Part shown: piece by piece, positions 20,904 to 30,832 of the stretch
Layout of the letters: each line of letters opens with the position of its first letter
Position numbering within the stretch: position 1 is the first letter of the stretch
The notes under the pieces: generated by a model
Told to the model about the DNA's origin: nothing
Databases searched by the model: none
The model's input: only the letters and a program-made list of their open reading frames with translations
Position numbers and translations under genes: made by a program
Source of the DNA: Cyanophora paradoxa
Lineage: Eukaryota > Glaucocystophyceae > Cyanophorales > Cyanophoraceae
Reading direction: 5' to 3'
NCBI GenBank assembly: GCA_004431415.1
Contig: QPMI01000583.1
Coordinates: forward strand, 1 to 43,851
Length of the DNA: 43,851 bases

Positions 20904-20960
20904 TCGCGCGACTCGGGGTACCGTTTAGAGCGGGCTAGGATGTGGCTCCCAAGGGCGTAC

Positions 20961-21230
20961 CTTGACGCAATCGTAGAGCTCTTGGGCACGGAGCGCCGCC
21001 TTCCAGCCCGCGTACTCCGGTGGGCAGTCTGCGTTCCGAGCGGCGTTGAGTAGATTGTGAAGGCGAATCGGCCCGTCGCAGGCGGCGCAGACTTCCTTAC
21101 AGGTCCGGGGGCCGCGGGCCCGCTCTCGGGCGCGGGCGCCCGTGCGGGGCGGGCGCGGTCGCGGGGCCGGGGGCGGGGCGCACCGGAGGACGGGGAGGAC
21201 CTGGGCGTCGAAGGAGAGCTCGCCCAGGTC
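20961..21230 (-). CDS. Possible host exon interrupted by the right element
   Basis: On the minus strand the reading GELSFDAQVLPVLR leads through a proline/arginine-rich part to CKEVCAACDGPIRLHNLLNA and ELYDCVK, then a good splice donor (AAG before GTACGC; last exon base 20961). The frame is open right up to the TIR tip at 21231, so the element may have inserted in an exon. An alternative is two exons separated by a small GC-rich intron ending near ctgtaag, with only the Cys-containing part real. GC-rich DNA gives long chance frames, so confidence is low. I do not recognise the family. Confidence 0.3.
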
Positions 21231-21514
21231 ACACATAGTAAAATGCGGAGTTTTAACCCTCGGCTTAATCTTAATTGATTTTGTTGATATATCTCGTATA
21301 TTCTATTTCAATCAATCGATAATCTGTGTATATCTTATCGAATATTCATTTATTTCGATTATTTTGTATTCTTTTCGATATTTTATCGTAAATTTCTCTT
21401 ATTTTCCGATTAGTCTTACTGAGTTAATCGATAATCTGTATATATTTCCGAATAATATAACTGAATCTCAATTAGATCTTGCCTCTGGTTAAAACTCCGC
21501 ATTTTACTATGTGT
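21231..21514. repeat. 284-bp tip module bounded by 28-bp inverted repeats (right element)
   Basis: The outermost TIR module starts ACACATAGTAAAATGCGGAG and ends with its inverse at 21487-21514. It is the inverse of the module at 15196-15478, with a few substitutions. Confidence 0.85.
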
Positions 21515-21757
21515 GATTGGTCTAAAAGTTAATTGATTTAATCGATATTATATTCATGTACTTTCTCGATTAAATTTAATTAAATTTAATTCATTTAATC
21601 GGAAATATATCGCTAAACTCGATTAAGATCCATAAATGATTCATTTGTTTATATTAACAAATCGATCTCTTATTGAATCCAATCGTAATTATACATGAAA
21701 CTTATATGATTTTATCATTGTTTTGTTGAGTCTAAGGGGGGACCCTTAGGATTTTGG

Positions 21758-21859
21758 GTGTGACAGGTGTGACAGGTGTGACAGGTCAATCCCAAGGAAA
21801 GTCCTAGTGAGAAATTGATTTTTAAAATCCACGGGATAAACCTGTCACACCTGTCACAC
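21758..21859. repeat. GTGTGACAGG hairpin module in the TIR
   Basis: Three direct GTGTGACAGG copies (21758-21787) face two inverted copies (21839-21859) across a loop that also holds atccca facing gggat. It is followed by ccatattcagtaaggacc, the same flank as the hairpin units of the left element. Confidence 0.75.
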
Positions 21860-21922
21860 AAACCATATTCAGTAAGGACCTCATATATTGTGAAAATCTC
21901 AGTGTTAGTTGGTGTTAAATCT

Positions 21923-22105
21923 TTCAGGCAGCATTTATTTGTCAGGCATTAAATCTATCGATTTTCATAAAGTATTTTATTTTGGCTAAGTCATTGTTTG
22001 GATCAACAATGAAATTTGAATTATAGAAAAGTTTTCTAAAAAGGTGCCTGACAATGCCTGACATACTATATAAGTGCCTGACAACTATATTATAGTGCCT
22101 GACAA
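21923..22105. repeat. TGTCAGGCA / TGCCTGACA motif array within the TIR
   Basis: One degenerate and one good TGTCAGGCA copy (about 21923 and 21940) face four TGCCTGACA copies starting at 22045, 22055, 22075 and 22096. The spacings of 10, 20 and 21 bp are near whole helical turns. The core contains gtttggatcaacaatgaaat. The whole segment is the inverse of the array at 31369-31552. It is flanked by 19-bp direct repeats (21897-21915 and 22142-22160). Confidence 0.85.
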
Positions 22106-22345
22106 ACCATATATGGTAATACTATATGATATCTTCTACTTTCTCAGTGTTAGTTGGTGTAGTTGATTCAAAAAATGCATTTATACTCTGATTCATTGTT
22201 ATTTCCTGTGAAATTTGAGTCAACTCAACCCACTTAGTCAACCCTCCCATTGAATTCGTAACAAAATCCATATACTTTTACTACTTTTACGATTAATATG
22301 AGTCAACCTTGAGTCCACTTAAATAATAGGGTAATAGGGGGAATC

Positions 22346-23250
22346 TAGGGCAGATGCTTACTAAATGCAGTGTTAGATTGATGGGATCATAGATGGGATC
22401 ACAGTTATCGAAGCAATATAATATAGTTGAATATTCGATATCATAAGTTGATCGAAACGATAAGTATATGGTTATAAATCGCGATTTTTGAGTTATAATC
22501 GAATTTAATCGAATTAATTTTGAATTTCAAAACTCGCTTTAATCGTAATAGCGATCTATACACATTGAGATTCGTATATGTGATTGCAAGTTATTGTTAT
22601 GTATGATATATGGGATTATATTCGACCGTCAGTGCATCGATTTGATAACTTCCTAGTGATCTATATTAAAAACTCACGTTTAATGGATTTTAATCGAATT
22701 TAAAATCGAAATTCAAAATCGGTTTCATCGCGATTTGGAGTTACAGTTAGTGAAATTCCGATATGGCTCATAAGCGCTGTGACCGCCTTGAAATGCTCGA
22801 TTTTATGACGTTTTAAGCGCATCGATTTGATAAGTTGGTGTTGAGATATCGTAGCAAACGTTAATATTGATTTTCTAGACGGGTACAGCATTAATCTAGA
22901 AAAAACCGCGTTTTTTTTTTATTTTTCAAGTTTCACGGCGAACGAAGTAAAGGTTCCCGAGCGGATTTGAACCGCGTAGTTTTGAGTCAGAAATCAAGCG
23001 CTCTATTCTCTGAGCCAAAAACGGCTTACCACCAAGTCGACTCCTGAGCTAGTGTCTCACCAAGTCTACTATGGCAAGTGACTTTTTCATCTTCAAACTG
23101 TTATATCTCATCACCAGATCATCAAAACGCAACGTTCTGCATATCGCTGTGAAGCGCTTGAGAAGATCTACAAGACTATGTGTATATCATGTGCATATAT
23201 GTATATCAGTCATACATATATTTGGAAAAAACGAGTTTTTGCCTAGCAAA
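22346..23250. other. Non-coding spacer between the TIR and the integrase gene
   Basis: About 900 bp of AT-rich sequence rich in cgat/aatcg words, with only short chance frames. It holds the tRNA-like stretch described at 22953-23022. Since the genes downstream read toward this end, it probably contains the 3' ends of integrase transcripts. I see no clear gene. Confidence 0.5.
22953..23022 (-). ncRNA. Degenerate tRNA-like sequence
   Basis: On the minus strand, TGGCTCAGAGAATAGAG resembles a tRNA D-arm with the Pol III A-box, and GGTTCAAATCC is a perfect B-box in a GCGG/CCGC T-arm. The ends GTTTTTG and CGGGAAC can pair with three G-U wobbles. The anticodon arm is poor (TTGA/TCAA with an 8-nt loop), and the linker between acceptor and D-arm is missing. 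It is likely a decayed tRNA gene or tRNA-derived retroelement head rather than a working tRNA. Confidence 0.4.
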
Positions 23251-24636
23251 CTAGCTAGTTTTGGTCCTTTCTCTTAGTGTTCTCTGAGGTTTAGGGGCTG
23301 TATATGACTCCTTAGTAGTCTGAAAGTCATTATACCATCTCTGGCTATTAACCTCAGAAAGTTTCTGTGTCCCTGCTATAGTGAGCTTTTTGAGTTCCCT
23401 GTTAACTTTCCCAGCCTTCTCCTTTCTAGCCTCTATCAAAGGCTTATCTGGGACTTCATTAGCAGCTTCTATGCCTTCTCTCCTTATAGCAGCATCAGCC
23501 CTGGCTTCCTCTTTAGCTTGCTCTAAGGCATCTACTGTAGGGGTTTCCAGATACTCAACTGCATTCACAGGCAACAGCTCATGGAAAGCAAACCTGTTAT
23601 CTATGATCTCTCCAGTGGGACTCTTTAGCTTAAACTTAAAGCCTTCTCTACTATCAACAGTGTAAACCATCCTAGACCAATTGTTACCCTGTTTAGCAAA
23701 GGGATTCTTCTCCACTTTCACTCTAACAAACATGCCAGGCTGCATGGTATCAAGATAAGCTATTGATTTCTTGAATCTTTCATCTTCTAATCCCACTATA
23801 TACCTATAATGCTCCTCTGTAGTTTCAACTGGCTTCATCTTAGTAGCTGAGTGAACTGTATTATTGTAATTATACTCAATATCACCTAACACATCAAAGA
23901 ATCTAGCTGTATTATTGGCTATGCAGTAGTTTGTGATCAGTCTCTTAATCTGCTTGTTAAAGGCTTCAATTCGACCTTGGCTTCTGTGGTCTGCAGTTCC
24001 ACTCACTTGGTGTTCTATGAATTTACTAGATAGATACTCCTGGAATATTCGATTTTGGAATTCACTCCCAGCATCTGATTGAACCTTTACTATGGGTCTT
24101 GCTACTCTCATCTCAAGCTGTTTAAATGCAGCCAATGTAGTGAGAGCTGATTTATCTCTGATAGGTATGATATACCCAGTTCTCAGTGTGGATTCCATTG
24201 CAGTCATAAAAGTATCATAACAATTGTTTTGTTTCTTGTAAGCTGGGAAAAAGAGCAAATCAATCACATAGGTATCAAGGGGTTGCCTTATTGGGACCAT
24301 GGGATCTCTCTTTCTAGATATAGCAGGTGCATTGATCTGAACAACTTCCTGTTTTTTATAGAACTCTTGCAACTGCTTATAGGATTCATCTGGTAACTCA
24401 GCCCTCATAGCTTGAAGCCCTTTGTAACCAGTTCTCACATCATAGAATCTCTTAGCAATCTTGCTGGTTTCTTTCACTGCAATAGCAACTGGGATCTCTA
24501 CTGGGACAAGCTCTTTCATCTCAGACTTTTTGACAATTCGAGATTCCCCTTTTTCCTCCTTTGGAACTGTGATAGGCAGTAGGTTACCTTGTAGTTGCTC
24601 AGTGGTTCTCCTAACTATTCTTCCAGTTGCTGGCAT
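23251..24636 (-). CDS. Retrovirus-type (rve) DDE integrase
   Basis: A 461-aa intact frame. Catalytic triad: Asp in YVIDLLFF (about residue 124), Asp in VQSDAGSEF (about 187) and Glu in GRIEAFNKQ (about 222), with exactly 35 residues between the last two, the DX35E signature of the retroviral/Polinton integrase superfamily. A C-terminal region with GMFVRVKVEK and SREGFKFKL fits a small beta-barrel target- or DNA-binding domain, followed by an alanine/glutamate-rich tail. It inserts the element by joining TIR ends to chromosomal DNA. It lies 3 bp downstream of the PolB stop codon, in the same direction, so co-expression is likely. No reverse transcriptase is present nearby, which excludes an LTR retrotransposon. 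Confidence 0.92.
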   Translation of the reverse strand: MPATGRIVRRTTEQLQGNLLPITVPKEEKGESRIVKKSEMKELVPVEIPVAIAVKETSKIAKRFYDVRTGYKGLQAMRAELPDESYKQLQEFYKKQEVVQINAPAISRKRDPMVPIRQPLDTYVIDLLFFPAYKKQNNCYDTFMTAMESTLRTGYIIPIRDKSALTTLAAFKQLEMRVARPIVKVQSDAGSEFQNRIFQEYLSSKFIEHQVSGTADHRSQGRIEAFNKQIKRLITNYCIANNTARFFDVLGDIEYNYNNTVHSATKMKPVETTEEHYRYIVGLEDERFKKSIAYLDTMQPGMFVRVKVEKNPFAKQGNNWSRMVYTVDSREGFKFKLKSPTGEIIDNRFAFHELLPVNAVEYLETPTVDALEQAKEEARADAAIRREGIEAANEVPDKPLIEARKEKAGKVNRELKKLTIAGTQKLSEVNSQRWYNDFQTTKESYTAPKPQRTLRERTKTS

Positions 24637-24639
24637 CTC

Positions 24640-27600
24640 TTAATTAAAAGGAACAGAATTAATACCATCTGATAAGATGTATCTCTTTGCATCAAAGCAA
24701 TTCAGGGCAACCCTTCTACTCACAGTATCTATTATTGTGTGATCTGCCCTTCTCTTCTGCTTTGCAGTCACAGTCTTGCTGATACCTGCAAATAAACACT
24801 CCTTAAAATCATTGAATTGGAGTTCCTCAGTGGAAGTCCCAGAGAGCTTACTTCTCTCAATCTCAGCAGTTCTGAAACTGTAAACTTTGGCTCTCAGACC
24901 TACATACTCCAGGATTGCAGAACCTGGCATCTCATTTTTGTATTTACCTGGGGTCATTCTGGAATCACCTCCAAGGTCTAATGCATAGGATATATTCTCT
25001 ATATCTGTTTCAAGGGTCTTAGATTCGATATATAGACAAAAGGAATCAGTATCATGGAATAGTAACTTGGCTTTGGACCATTGGGACCTCACAGTATCAT
25101 AGAAGAACTTGTAGTTATGCAGTTTGGCAGCATCCAAAACATAAGCCCCAATTGCAACTGGCTTATCTAGCTTCACATGTTTTGTGTAAAACTCAAAGGC
25201 AACTGCTCTTTCACTTATGGGACTTGTTGATTTCACTAAAGGAGAGGCAGCATATTTCATAAATAGCTTCTCAGTGTTGGCAATCTTAACTACAGATCTA
25301 CCTCTACATGATTCAATGCATTTCCCATAGATTGAATTATTCATGAGCTTATAGAAATCAGCCTCGAATTTATTCACTGCTTTCCTTCTCATATCAGTGT
25401 TCAGCTCAATGTAGGGTTTCATTACAGGAGCCACAGTAAATGATAGGACCCTGTGAACCTTTTTAAGTTTCACACCTTTGGTCAGAATATACTGTAGAAG
25501 AGGCTCAGAAATCACATAGTTGGTCACAGAACCAAAGGTTGCAGTTAGCTTAGGGGTCTTATCAAGCTCTTCTCCTGAGAGATCCAATAGACTTTTTTGA
25601 TATTGTGATAATTCTGCATATTCTACTATTTTCTTGTTAATAATTAGGGGGAAATCACTGTGATCTAGAAACAGCCTAATTGGGTAATCAAGATCAACTT
25701 CTAGGAAACTGGATCTGTTATCTTGTGGGTTGAATTCGGTCTCCCATCTAAAATCACCAACTGGAATTGGCTGACTCAAACAGTAGCCATACAAGTTGTT
25801 AGCATCAAACAGCATAATATGGGAGTTCTCACCATCAGCCTCAGCATACCTACAGGGCATTGTTGCAAAGCCACCCCTGATTCCCCTCTCAACAAATTCG
25901 TATTGCTCTACATCACTTATTAGCTCTATTTTTGCCTTGGTGGTCCTTAACATAGCATCCCAAGATAACCCAGGGGCAGATACATAATGAACTGGGTCAA
26001 GTCCATATACTGAGTGTGAAAGCATTCTAAAAGCCTGGAATTTGTTCATTAACTCATCTACATCAGCAGCTCCAAAATCCATGAAGTTACTTGCATCAAT
26101 GAACTTGTAAAGACCCCATTGCAATGAAAGGTATTGATCAAAGTTTTTCGAAAGGATTTCGATTCGCTTTTTATCACCCATGCCTGCTATTTTTCTGAAA
26201 ATGAATGTCCCACAGTCATCCATTTGGTCAACAACAACTGCAACTTTGGTTTGCTTTGAGATTCTCCTATGGAGATTGCAGTTTCTGCATGCAGGAGCAA
26301 TATAATGACCTGTGTGGTGATCATGATCCCTGCATTTGAAGTTCTCTTTGGTGAACCTCTCACTGCAAAGGTAACAGTGTTTAGTAGCCTTGTAAATTGC
26401 TTTCTGCTCATCTGTGAGTTCATTCATGGGAATATTGGTAAACAGGAAGTCAATTAGCTCTCTTGCTTTGGATTCCAAGCATTCAAACAGACCTCCCATT
26501 GGATCCTGCCCCTCAAATCGAAACTCCTGAACATCTGCCCCAGTGACTATTCTTATGTTGACTGCTGAGACTTCTCTCTTGGATTTTGATGCATCAATGG
26601 GGATGCTTCTATGTTCAATCTTGCAGTATACCACAACAGGAAGCCACACAGTTTTCCTGAGGTTTTTCAGTCCAAACTCTATGGTGGTCTCAGGTTTAGG
26701 TGTGATTCCCTTTGAGAGTCTCCAATCAATGCATCTGTTTGAGTCCACATGAGCAGTGAGTTTAGCCTCAGACCTGAATCGAGATAAACATGTATCACAG
26801 TAGTGTAACTTTTGATCCTTGGTTTTATCAAGGGCAACTCTGAGAAGTCTTGAAAGGGACATGATTGTAATATAGTGACCATTCCCTTCATCATCATGAA
26901 TGAGCATGAGATTAACCTTTTGCTTTCTACCTGGGTTACTGGATTGATGTAGGGGATATATAACATCTCGATCCATTCCAAATATGTTTATGCTGATGCC
27001 TGCATTTTGAGATTCGAATTTATCAATGATTTCAGCATCACAGGGAACAGGGAATGGGATGTTATCGAAATTGAGTGCCAAAGGATTGTATGTGGTTGGT
27101 GAGTATTTCCATTTGCGATATTGTGTAAGCTCACTTCTCTTGTGGGAATTCACATCTTTCCTATGGATCCATGCCAAAATGGCATTTTCAAAGCAAGAAT
27201 CATCAATATTTCGAATATTCACTGTGGCTCTCTTGGTTGCAATTGATTCAGGTGTTTTAACATAGCAGCCACCAGTTGGAGCATAACTCATAATAGCCAC
27301 TCTGAGCATTTCGATTCTCTCAAGTCGATAGCTATCAACAACATTCATCTGTTCCTGACACATTTGGGCTGCTTTATTCAGCTCAGTTCGAATATTTCTC
27401 GATTTGGTTAATACAAAATAATCACTGTAAATGTATTTCGATATCCAAACCTGTGGATTGCTGACTTTAACGAACTTGCAGATAAAAGATAAGCGAACTT
27501 TGATTGCCCTGAATTGATCTAGACTGTCTCTTAAACGTTTTGGAAGAGAGGTTGCAATTCTATCTAAATATTCAATCACATCTACAACAACTTCCCTTCT

Positions 27601-27885
27601 GGCTCTGTATGTGAGCCAGCGATATAATTCATTCATAGCTGTTCCATCTTCCGCCTCTGGTTCTATTTGCCTCAGGCGATCCAGTTCATCAAGAGTTTCA
27701 ACTTTATCATAGAGGTTATTGGCTTTTCTGGTTAATTTTGCTAAAGTGGGTCTGCCCCTTGAAATAAATCCGATTTCCCGGTCATATTCAGCCTCTGTGA
27801 TTTCATGGGCTGCATACAGTGTTCCCAGTAATCCCATGAGTTCCCATTTCTTCTCTCTAATGAGTCTGTTGCTAATTCGGGGCAT
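24640..27885 (-). CDS. Family B DNA polymerase (protein-primed Polinton/adintovirus type)
   Basis: A 1081-aa intact frame. The palm motifs are DANNLYGYC (motif A, about residue 693), MNNSIYGKC (motif B, about 848) and HDTDSF (motif C, about 944). The N-terminal half carries the module usual in animal Polinton/adintovirus polymerases: an IDDSCFENAILAWIH/NIFGMD region (about 220-330, OTU-protease-like in outline), a C2H2 finger HYCDTC (about 362), and an endonuclease VII-like zinc site CYLCSERF with RDHDHHTGHY and CRNCN (about 500-530). Length is in the range of protein-primed PolBs of this group. It would replicate the linear element, probably primed by a terminal protein. The start at 27885 (MPRISNRL) gives the longest frame and follows a 22-bp gap after the upstream small gene. 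Confidence 0.93.
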   Translation of the reverse strand: MPRISNRLIREKKWELMGLLGTLYAAHEITEAEYDREIGFISRGRPTLAKLTRKANNLYDKVETLDELDRLRQIEPEAEDGTAMNELYRWLTYRARREVVVDVIEYLDRIATSLPKRLRDSLDQFRAIKVRLSFICKFVKVSNPQVWISKYIYSDYFVLTKSRNIRTELNKAAQMCQEQMNVVDSYRLERIEMLRVAIMSYAPTGGCYVKTPESIATKRATVNIRNIDDSCFENAILAWIHRKDVNSHKRSELTQYRKWKYSPTTYNPLALNFDNIPFPVPCDAEIIDKFESQNAGISINIFGMDRDVIYPLHQSSNPGRKQKVNLMLIHDDEGNGHYITIMSLSRLLRVALDKTKDQKLHYCDTCLSRFRSEAKLTAHVDSNRCIDWRLSKGITPKPETTIEFGLKNLRKTVWLPVVVYCKIEHRSIPIDASKSKREVSAVNIRIVTGADVQEFRFEGQDPMGGLFECLESKARELIDFLFTNIPMNELTDEQKAIYKATKHCYLCSERFTKENFKCRDHDHHTGHYIAPACRNCNLHRRISKQTKVAVVVDQMDDCGTFIFRKIAGMGDKKRIEILSKNFDQYLSLQWGLYKFIDASNFMDFGAADVDELMNKFQAFRMLSHSVYGLDPVHYVSAPGLSWDAMLRTTKAKIELISDVEQYEFVERGIRGGFATMPCRYAEADGENSHIMLFDANNLYGYCLSQPIPVGDFRWETEFNPQDNRSSFLEVDLDYPIRLFLDHSDFPLIINKKIVEYAELSQYQKSLLDLSGEELDKTPKLTATFGSVTNYVISEPLLQYILTKGVKLKKVHRVLSFTVAPVMKPYIELNTDMRRKAVNKFEADFYKLMNNSIYGKCIESCRGRSVVKIANTEKLFMKYAASPLVKSTSPISERAVAFEFYTKHVKLDKPVAIGAYVLDAAKLHNYKFFYDTVRSQWSKAKLLFHDTDSFCLYIESKTLETDIENISYALDLGGDSRMTPGKYKNEMPGSAILEYVGLRAKVYSFRTAEIERSKLSGTSTEELQFNDFKECLFAGISKTVTAKQKRRADHTIIDTVSRRVALNCFDAKRYILSDGINSVPFN

Positions 27886-27907
27886 AGTTCCTAACTTGTT
27901 CCTACTC

Positions 27908-28237
27908 TCAACAAATATTGTATTCTGAGATGTTCTGAACGCGATTTTCTAGTTTCTTTCGCAATTTGGCTTTGTAATGCATTGGATTATGTGATCCATT
28001 TTTTGTCCATACATTTGGGTTTTTGTGATACTGTTTAAGGGCGTTAATTAAGTTTTTCTCTGTTTGTAATCGCAAACAATCAATATCTTTGGAGGAAAGC
28101 TGTGACATTTGATACCCATCACATTTGCTTTGGCATTTGATGATTTTGTCTATAAGAGCTGGTATATCCTTCAAATCATCTTTATCGAAATGTTTGTTCT
28201 CAATCATTGAACTCATTCTGGTAGTCCAGCTTGTCAT
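27908..28237 (-). CDS. Small protein of unknown function upstream of PolB
   Basis: A 109-aa frame starting at 28237 and ending 22 bp before the PolB start, in the same direction. It is rich in Lys, Asp and Gln and probably mostly helical (DKDDLKDIPALIDKIIKC, then TEKNLINALKQYH). It has no signal peptide, membrane segment or known motif. It would be the first gene of the block that includes PolB and integrase, directly downstream of a TGTCAGGCA array. A replication accessory or terminal-protein role is possible by position only. Confidence 0.45.
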   Translation of the reverse strand: MTSWTTRMSSMIENKHFDKDDLKDIPALIDKIIKCQSKCDGYQMSQLSSKDIDCLRLQTEKNLINALKQYHKNPNVWTKNGSHNPMHYKAKLRKKLENRVQNISEYNIC

Positions 28238-28291
28238 TGTTGGTACTACTACTTATTATTATAAGAATATTATAATGTATTTGTTTTAAAT

Positions 28292-28434
28292 CGTCAGGCA
28301 GACTTCGATTGTCAGGCAGCTGATTCAGCCAACATTAAGAAACTCTGTCACTTTTTCAAGTCAGTGTTTGAGAAAACTAATGAAACCATAAACTTATAAA
28401 AGTTAAATAGAAAGGTGCCTGACAGTGCCTGACA
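28292..28434. promoter_or_regulatory. TGTCAGGCA / TGCCTGACA inverted array upstream of the PolB block
   Basis: Two TGTCAGGCA-type copies (28292, 28310) face two TGCCTGACA copies (28416, 28426; 10 bp apart) across about 97 bp. The array lies in the 202-bp gap between the primase-helicase stop and the start of the gene at 28237, the only intergenic space before the PolB/integrase block. It probably binds an element-encoded regulator or initiator. Confidence 0.65.
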
Positions 28435-28439
28435 GCTTT

Positions 28440-30832
28440 TTAACAATCATCATCATCCTCATCAATAAACTCTGTTGTATTTTCCGAAATCAGTTTTACA
28501 CACTTGTAACCTCTATCATATACTTTTGAAGTTGCCTTTCTCACTGCATATTTGTCATATTTGGCTCCCAACATCTCCATTACTCTCTTAACCCTGCTTG
28601 CAGACATATTGAGTTTCAAAGCTTTTAACTCCTCATCTACAGTTTTGCTTGACAGAGAATCAGAAGGATTTCCTGTAAATTCAAATCTGCTTTTTAGTAT
28701 TTGAATTTCATCACCTGCATCCTCTCTGAAAGCAGCAGTATCATTTGCCACCTTGCCACATATCTGGACTTTGTGGGATTTGTATGCTTGGAATACTGAC
28801 CATTGGAAAGCATGAATGATTTCAGGGCGTTTAAGCAGATCACTTTTAATATCTTCAGAAGCCAATCTATAGCATGGGAGCTTCATTTCATCCATTGTTT
28901 TCTGATCCACAAACTTGTGGGATGCTGAAAGAAAACAAGAGTCTCAAGTGTATCAGATGGAGAAACAGGGGGCATATCATTCATGATCATCCAGAGCCTA
29001 CTTTGGAGTCTTATATTTTGCTCATTTCCATATAGGATTCGAATGCATTGAATATCACCACCAGATTCTTTCTTTTTAATCATATTGCCATTTATCTTGA
29101 TACTTGGATTCGAAACATCAAACTTCATCTCTTGGGTAAATGTTAAACGGCGAAATTCACATGGTTTCATCCATTTTAGCTTTTTAGCCTCATCAGAATC
29201 TGAATGTTTGTCCATCAGGAAAGATTCTCCTCCAATAGTGTTTACATAACCACTCCCCCAAGTGTTCTCATTAAGATTGACATAAACTCCTTTTCCACAA
29301 TTGCGCTCACCTGATGATAGTCCCCATTGTTTATCCTCTACTTTGCCTGCCATTGCTCTTGCTGTAAATTCGAGAGCAGTATTAATTGCATCTGCTCCAA
29401 ACACAGGTTCAAGTATGTTTTCGTAGAGGATTTTTATATGCTCTTCTGACGGCTTGACTACATATCCTCGATCATCTACAAGTAAATCTCTTTCAATTCT
29501 AGTAGTGGAATAGACGTTTTGACACTCTGCCCAAGGAGTAAGCTTTTTGGTTTCGAAATCATACACACCATTTTTATAACACAATTTTCCAAGAGATGAA
29601 GACCAAAGGACATTATTCACAAACTCACTATCATTTGGCAGAAGAGCTTTTGTAGCTTTGATTACTTTTTGAGCGCCTGTTATATTTGCGGTATACTCTG
29701 TTAGACCTGTCAGACCCTCATGATAGATCTTTGCTTGAAGGCACTTCTTTAAAAGCATATTTTCCACTTGATTGGTTTCCTCAGTCCAAAGATTCTCATC
29801 TGTTTTGACAAATATACGACCATTGGATTGCTTGACATCATTTTTGATATCTTCAGCAAACAGAGTAGCAGCCTCATAGTCTGTAGAGCAAATTCGAAAA
29901 TCGTTTGCTTTCAGAGAAGCTTCATCTGGAAGCTCGAAACCCTGATCCATAGGCTTAACAACTAAGCCTAATTTGTATCCTGTGGACTGCTGGATATAGT
30001 TCTCTGCATCTTTGAGAATATCAGTAAGTTTTTCCAGTGATAGATTAGGTGACTTTTCAATCATGCAGCCATCAAATACAAGAACACCAACAGTGAGTTT
30101 GATGGAGGTTAAATACTCACACAGAGCCATAAGAGCAATATTCTCGATCTGACAAAGAACCATGTTAACAGTGGAACCTAACACATTGTAGCCCTTCTTT
30201 CGCTTGCAAATAGCAAGGAAGTTGGTATTTTCTTTTAATTCAGCAATAGAAGCATGAATACCACCAATTTCTTGTTTAACCTTTTTAAAAGCCATTTCTT
30301 TGTGTAAATCGGGACACTCAATGCCTCCTCCTCCGTTAATCACAGATAAGAAGGCGCACTTAATTTCTTCACGAGTAAGATCACACTTTTTGCTTAAATC
30401 ACTAACGATTTTATCTCGATTGGCAACAAACTCAGCAAGGAAATCACAGTTTATGTCATTTTTTTGGCAATACTGGACGAGTATCGATGGATGAGCATTT
30501 TTCATATCAATATCATAATACAAATCCCTTGCTAAGGTGTGTCTAAATTCCCGAGGCATACTCTGCATGCTTGCTTTTTTGTTTTTGATGTGTGAGAGAG
30601 TAGTGAAATATCTCCCAGTATGGTGTTTGCATTGATAGTATTTAACTTGAATGGTTCCATTTGAATGCAAGTCTTTCATGTATTTCTTCAGGAGAGTCAA
30701 AGTAGCAGTAGAATCCACATCAGGTCTATAACTCAAACCCTCGAAATTATCGATTAAATACTTAAGAGTAGGGCGAGATACTTTTTCAACAAGAGTGATA
30801 TCGAGATTGTTGGGTTTCTTTGAGCTAAACAT
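28440..30832 (-). CDS. D5-like primase / SF3 helicase, one frameshift near 28920
   Basis: The main frame (30832-28883, 649 aa) and a second frame (28910-28440, 156 aa) together form one protein of about 795 codons. The N-terminal half has YYDIDMKNAHPSILVQYC and a NREK-like NRDKIV stretch with INGGGG, as in primase-like proteins of large eukaryotic DNA viruses. The C-terminal half is an SF3 helicase: Walker A in SSGERNCGKGVYV, a B region at RLTFTQEM, and motif C in RLWMIMNDMPPVSPSD. The second frame holds the C-terminal segment expected after motif C (MDEMKLPCYRLASEDI onward). One small indel near 28915-28935 separates them. It unwinds DNA and probably primes replication. A D5-like protein alongside a protein-primed PolB is unusual for Polintons. 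Confidence 0.85.

Larger units (their letters stand above)
15479..21230. other. GC-rich presumed host chromosomal DNA between the two elements
   Basis: Composition switches abruptly at both TIR tips from AT-rich to CpG-rich DNA. The stretch holds repeated GCGCATGC-type palindromes (for example near 16081, 19129 and 19512), a minus-strand spliced gene at about 16620-18443, and a possible exon abutting the right junction. In 15479-16619 I see no gene I can support, only GC-rich open frames. In 18444-20960 there is short-period repeat sequence (near 19585-19670), a G-run (19882-19906), a 23-base C run and GC-rich chance frames. The simplest reading is host DNA with two independent same-orientation insertions nearby. 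Confidence 0.75.
21231..22345. repeat. Left terminal inverted repeat of the right element
   Basis: This is the inverse of 14410-15478 with the same tip and the same inner edge (taatagggggaatc). Compared with the left copy's TIR it has one GTGTGACAGG hairpin instead of two GTGTCACAGG ones, and an extra 245-bp segment carrying TGTCAGGCA motifs. Base composition changes sharply outside 21231. Confidence 0.9.

Noticed and set aside
15479-21230. GC-rich segment as cargo genes of the element
   Set aside because: It lies outside both TIR tips, has a different base composition and contains spliced exons, unlike any gene in the element.
22953-23022. A functional tRNA gene
   Set aside because: The anticodon stem is weak with an 8-nt loop, the acceptor pairs with three wobbles and the linker before the D-arm is missing; kept only as tRNA-like.
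23251-24636. LTR retrotransposon integrase
   Set aside because: No gag, protease or reverse transcriptase is nearby; it sits 3 bp from PolB inside TIR-bounded DNA, the Polinton arrangement.
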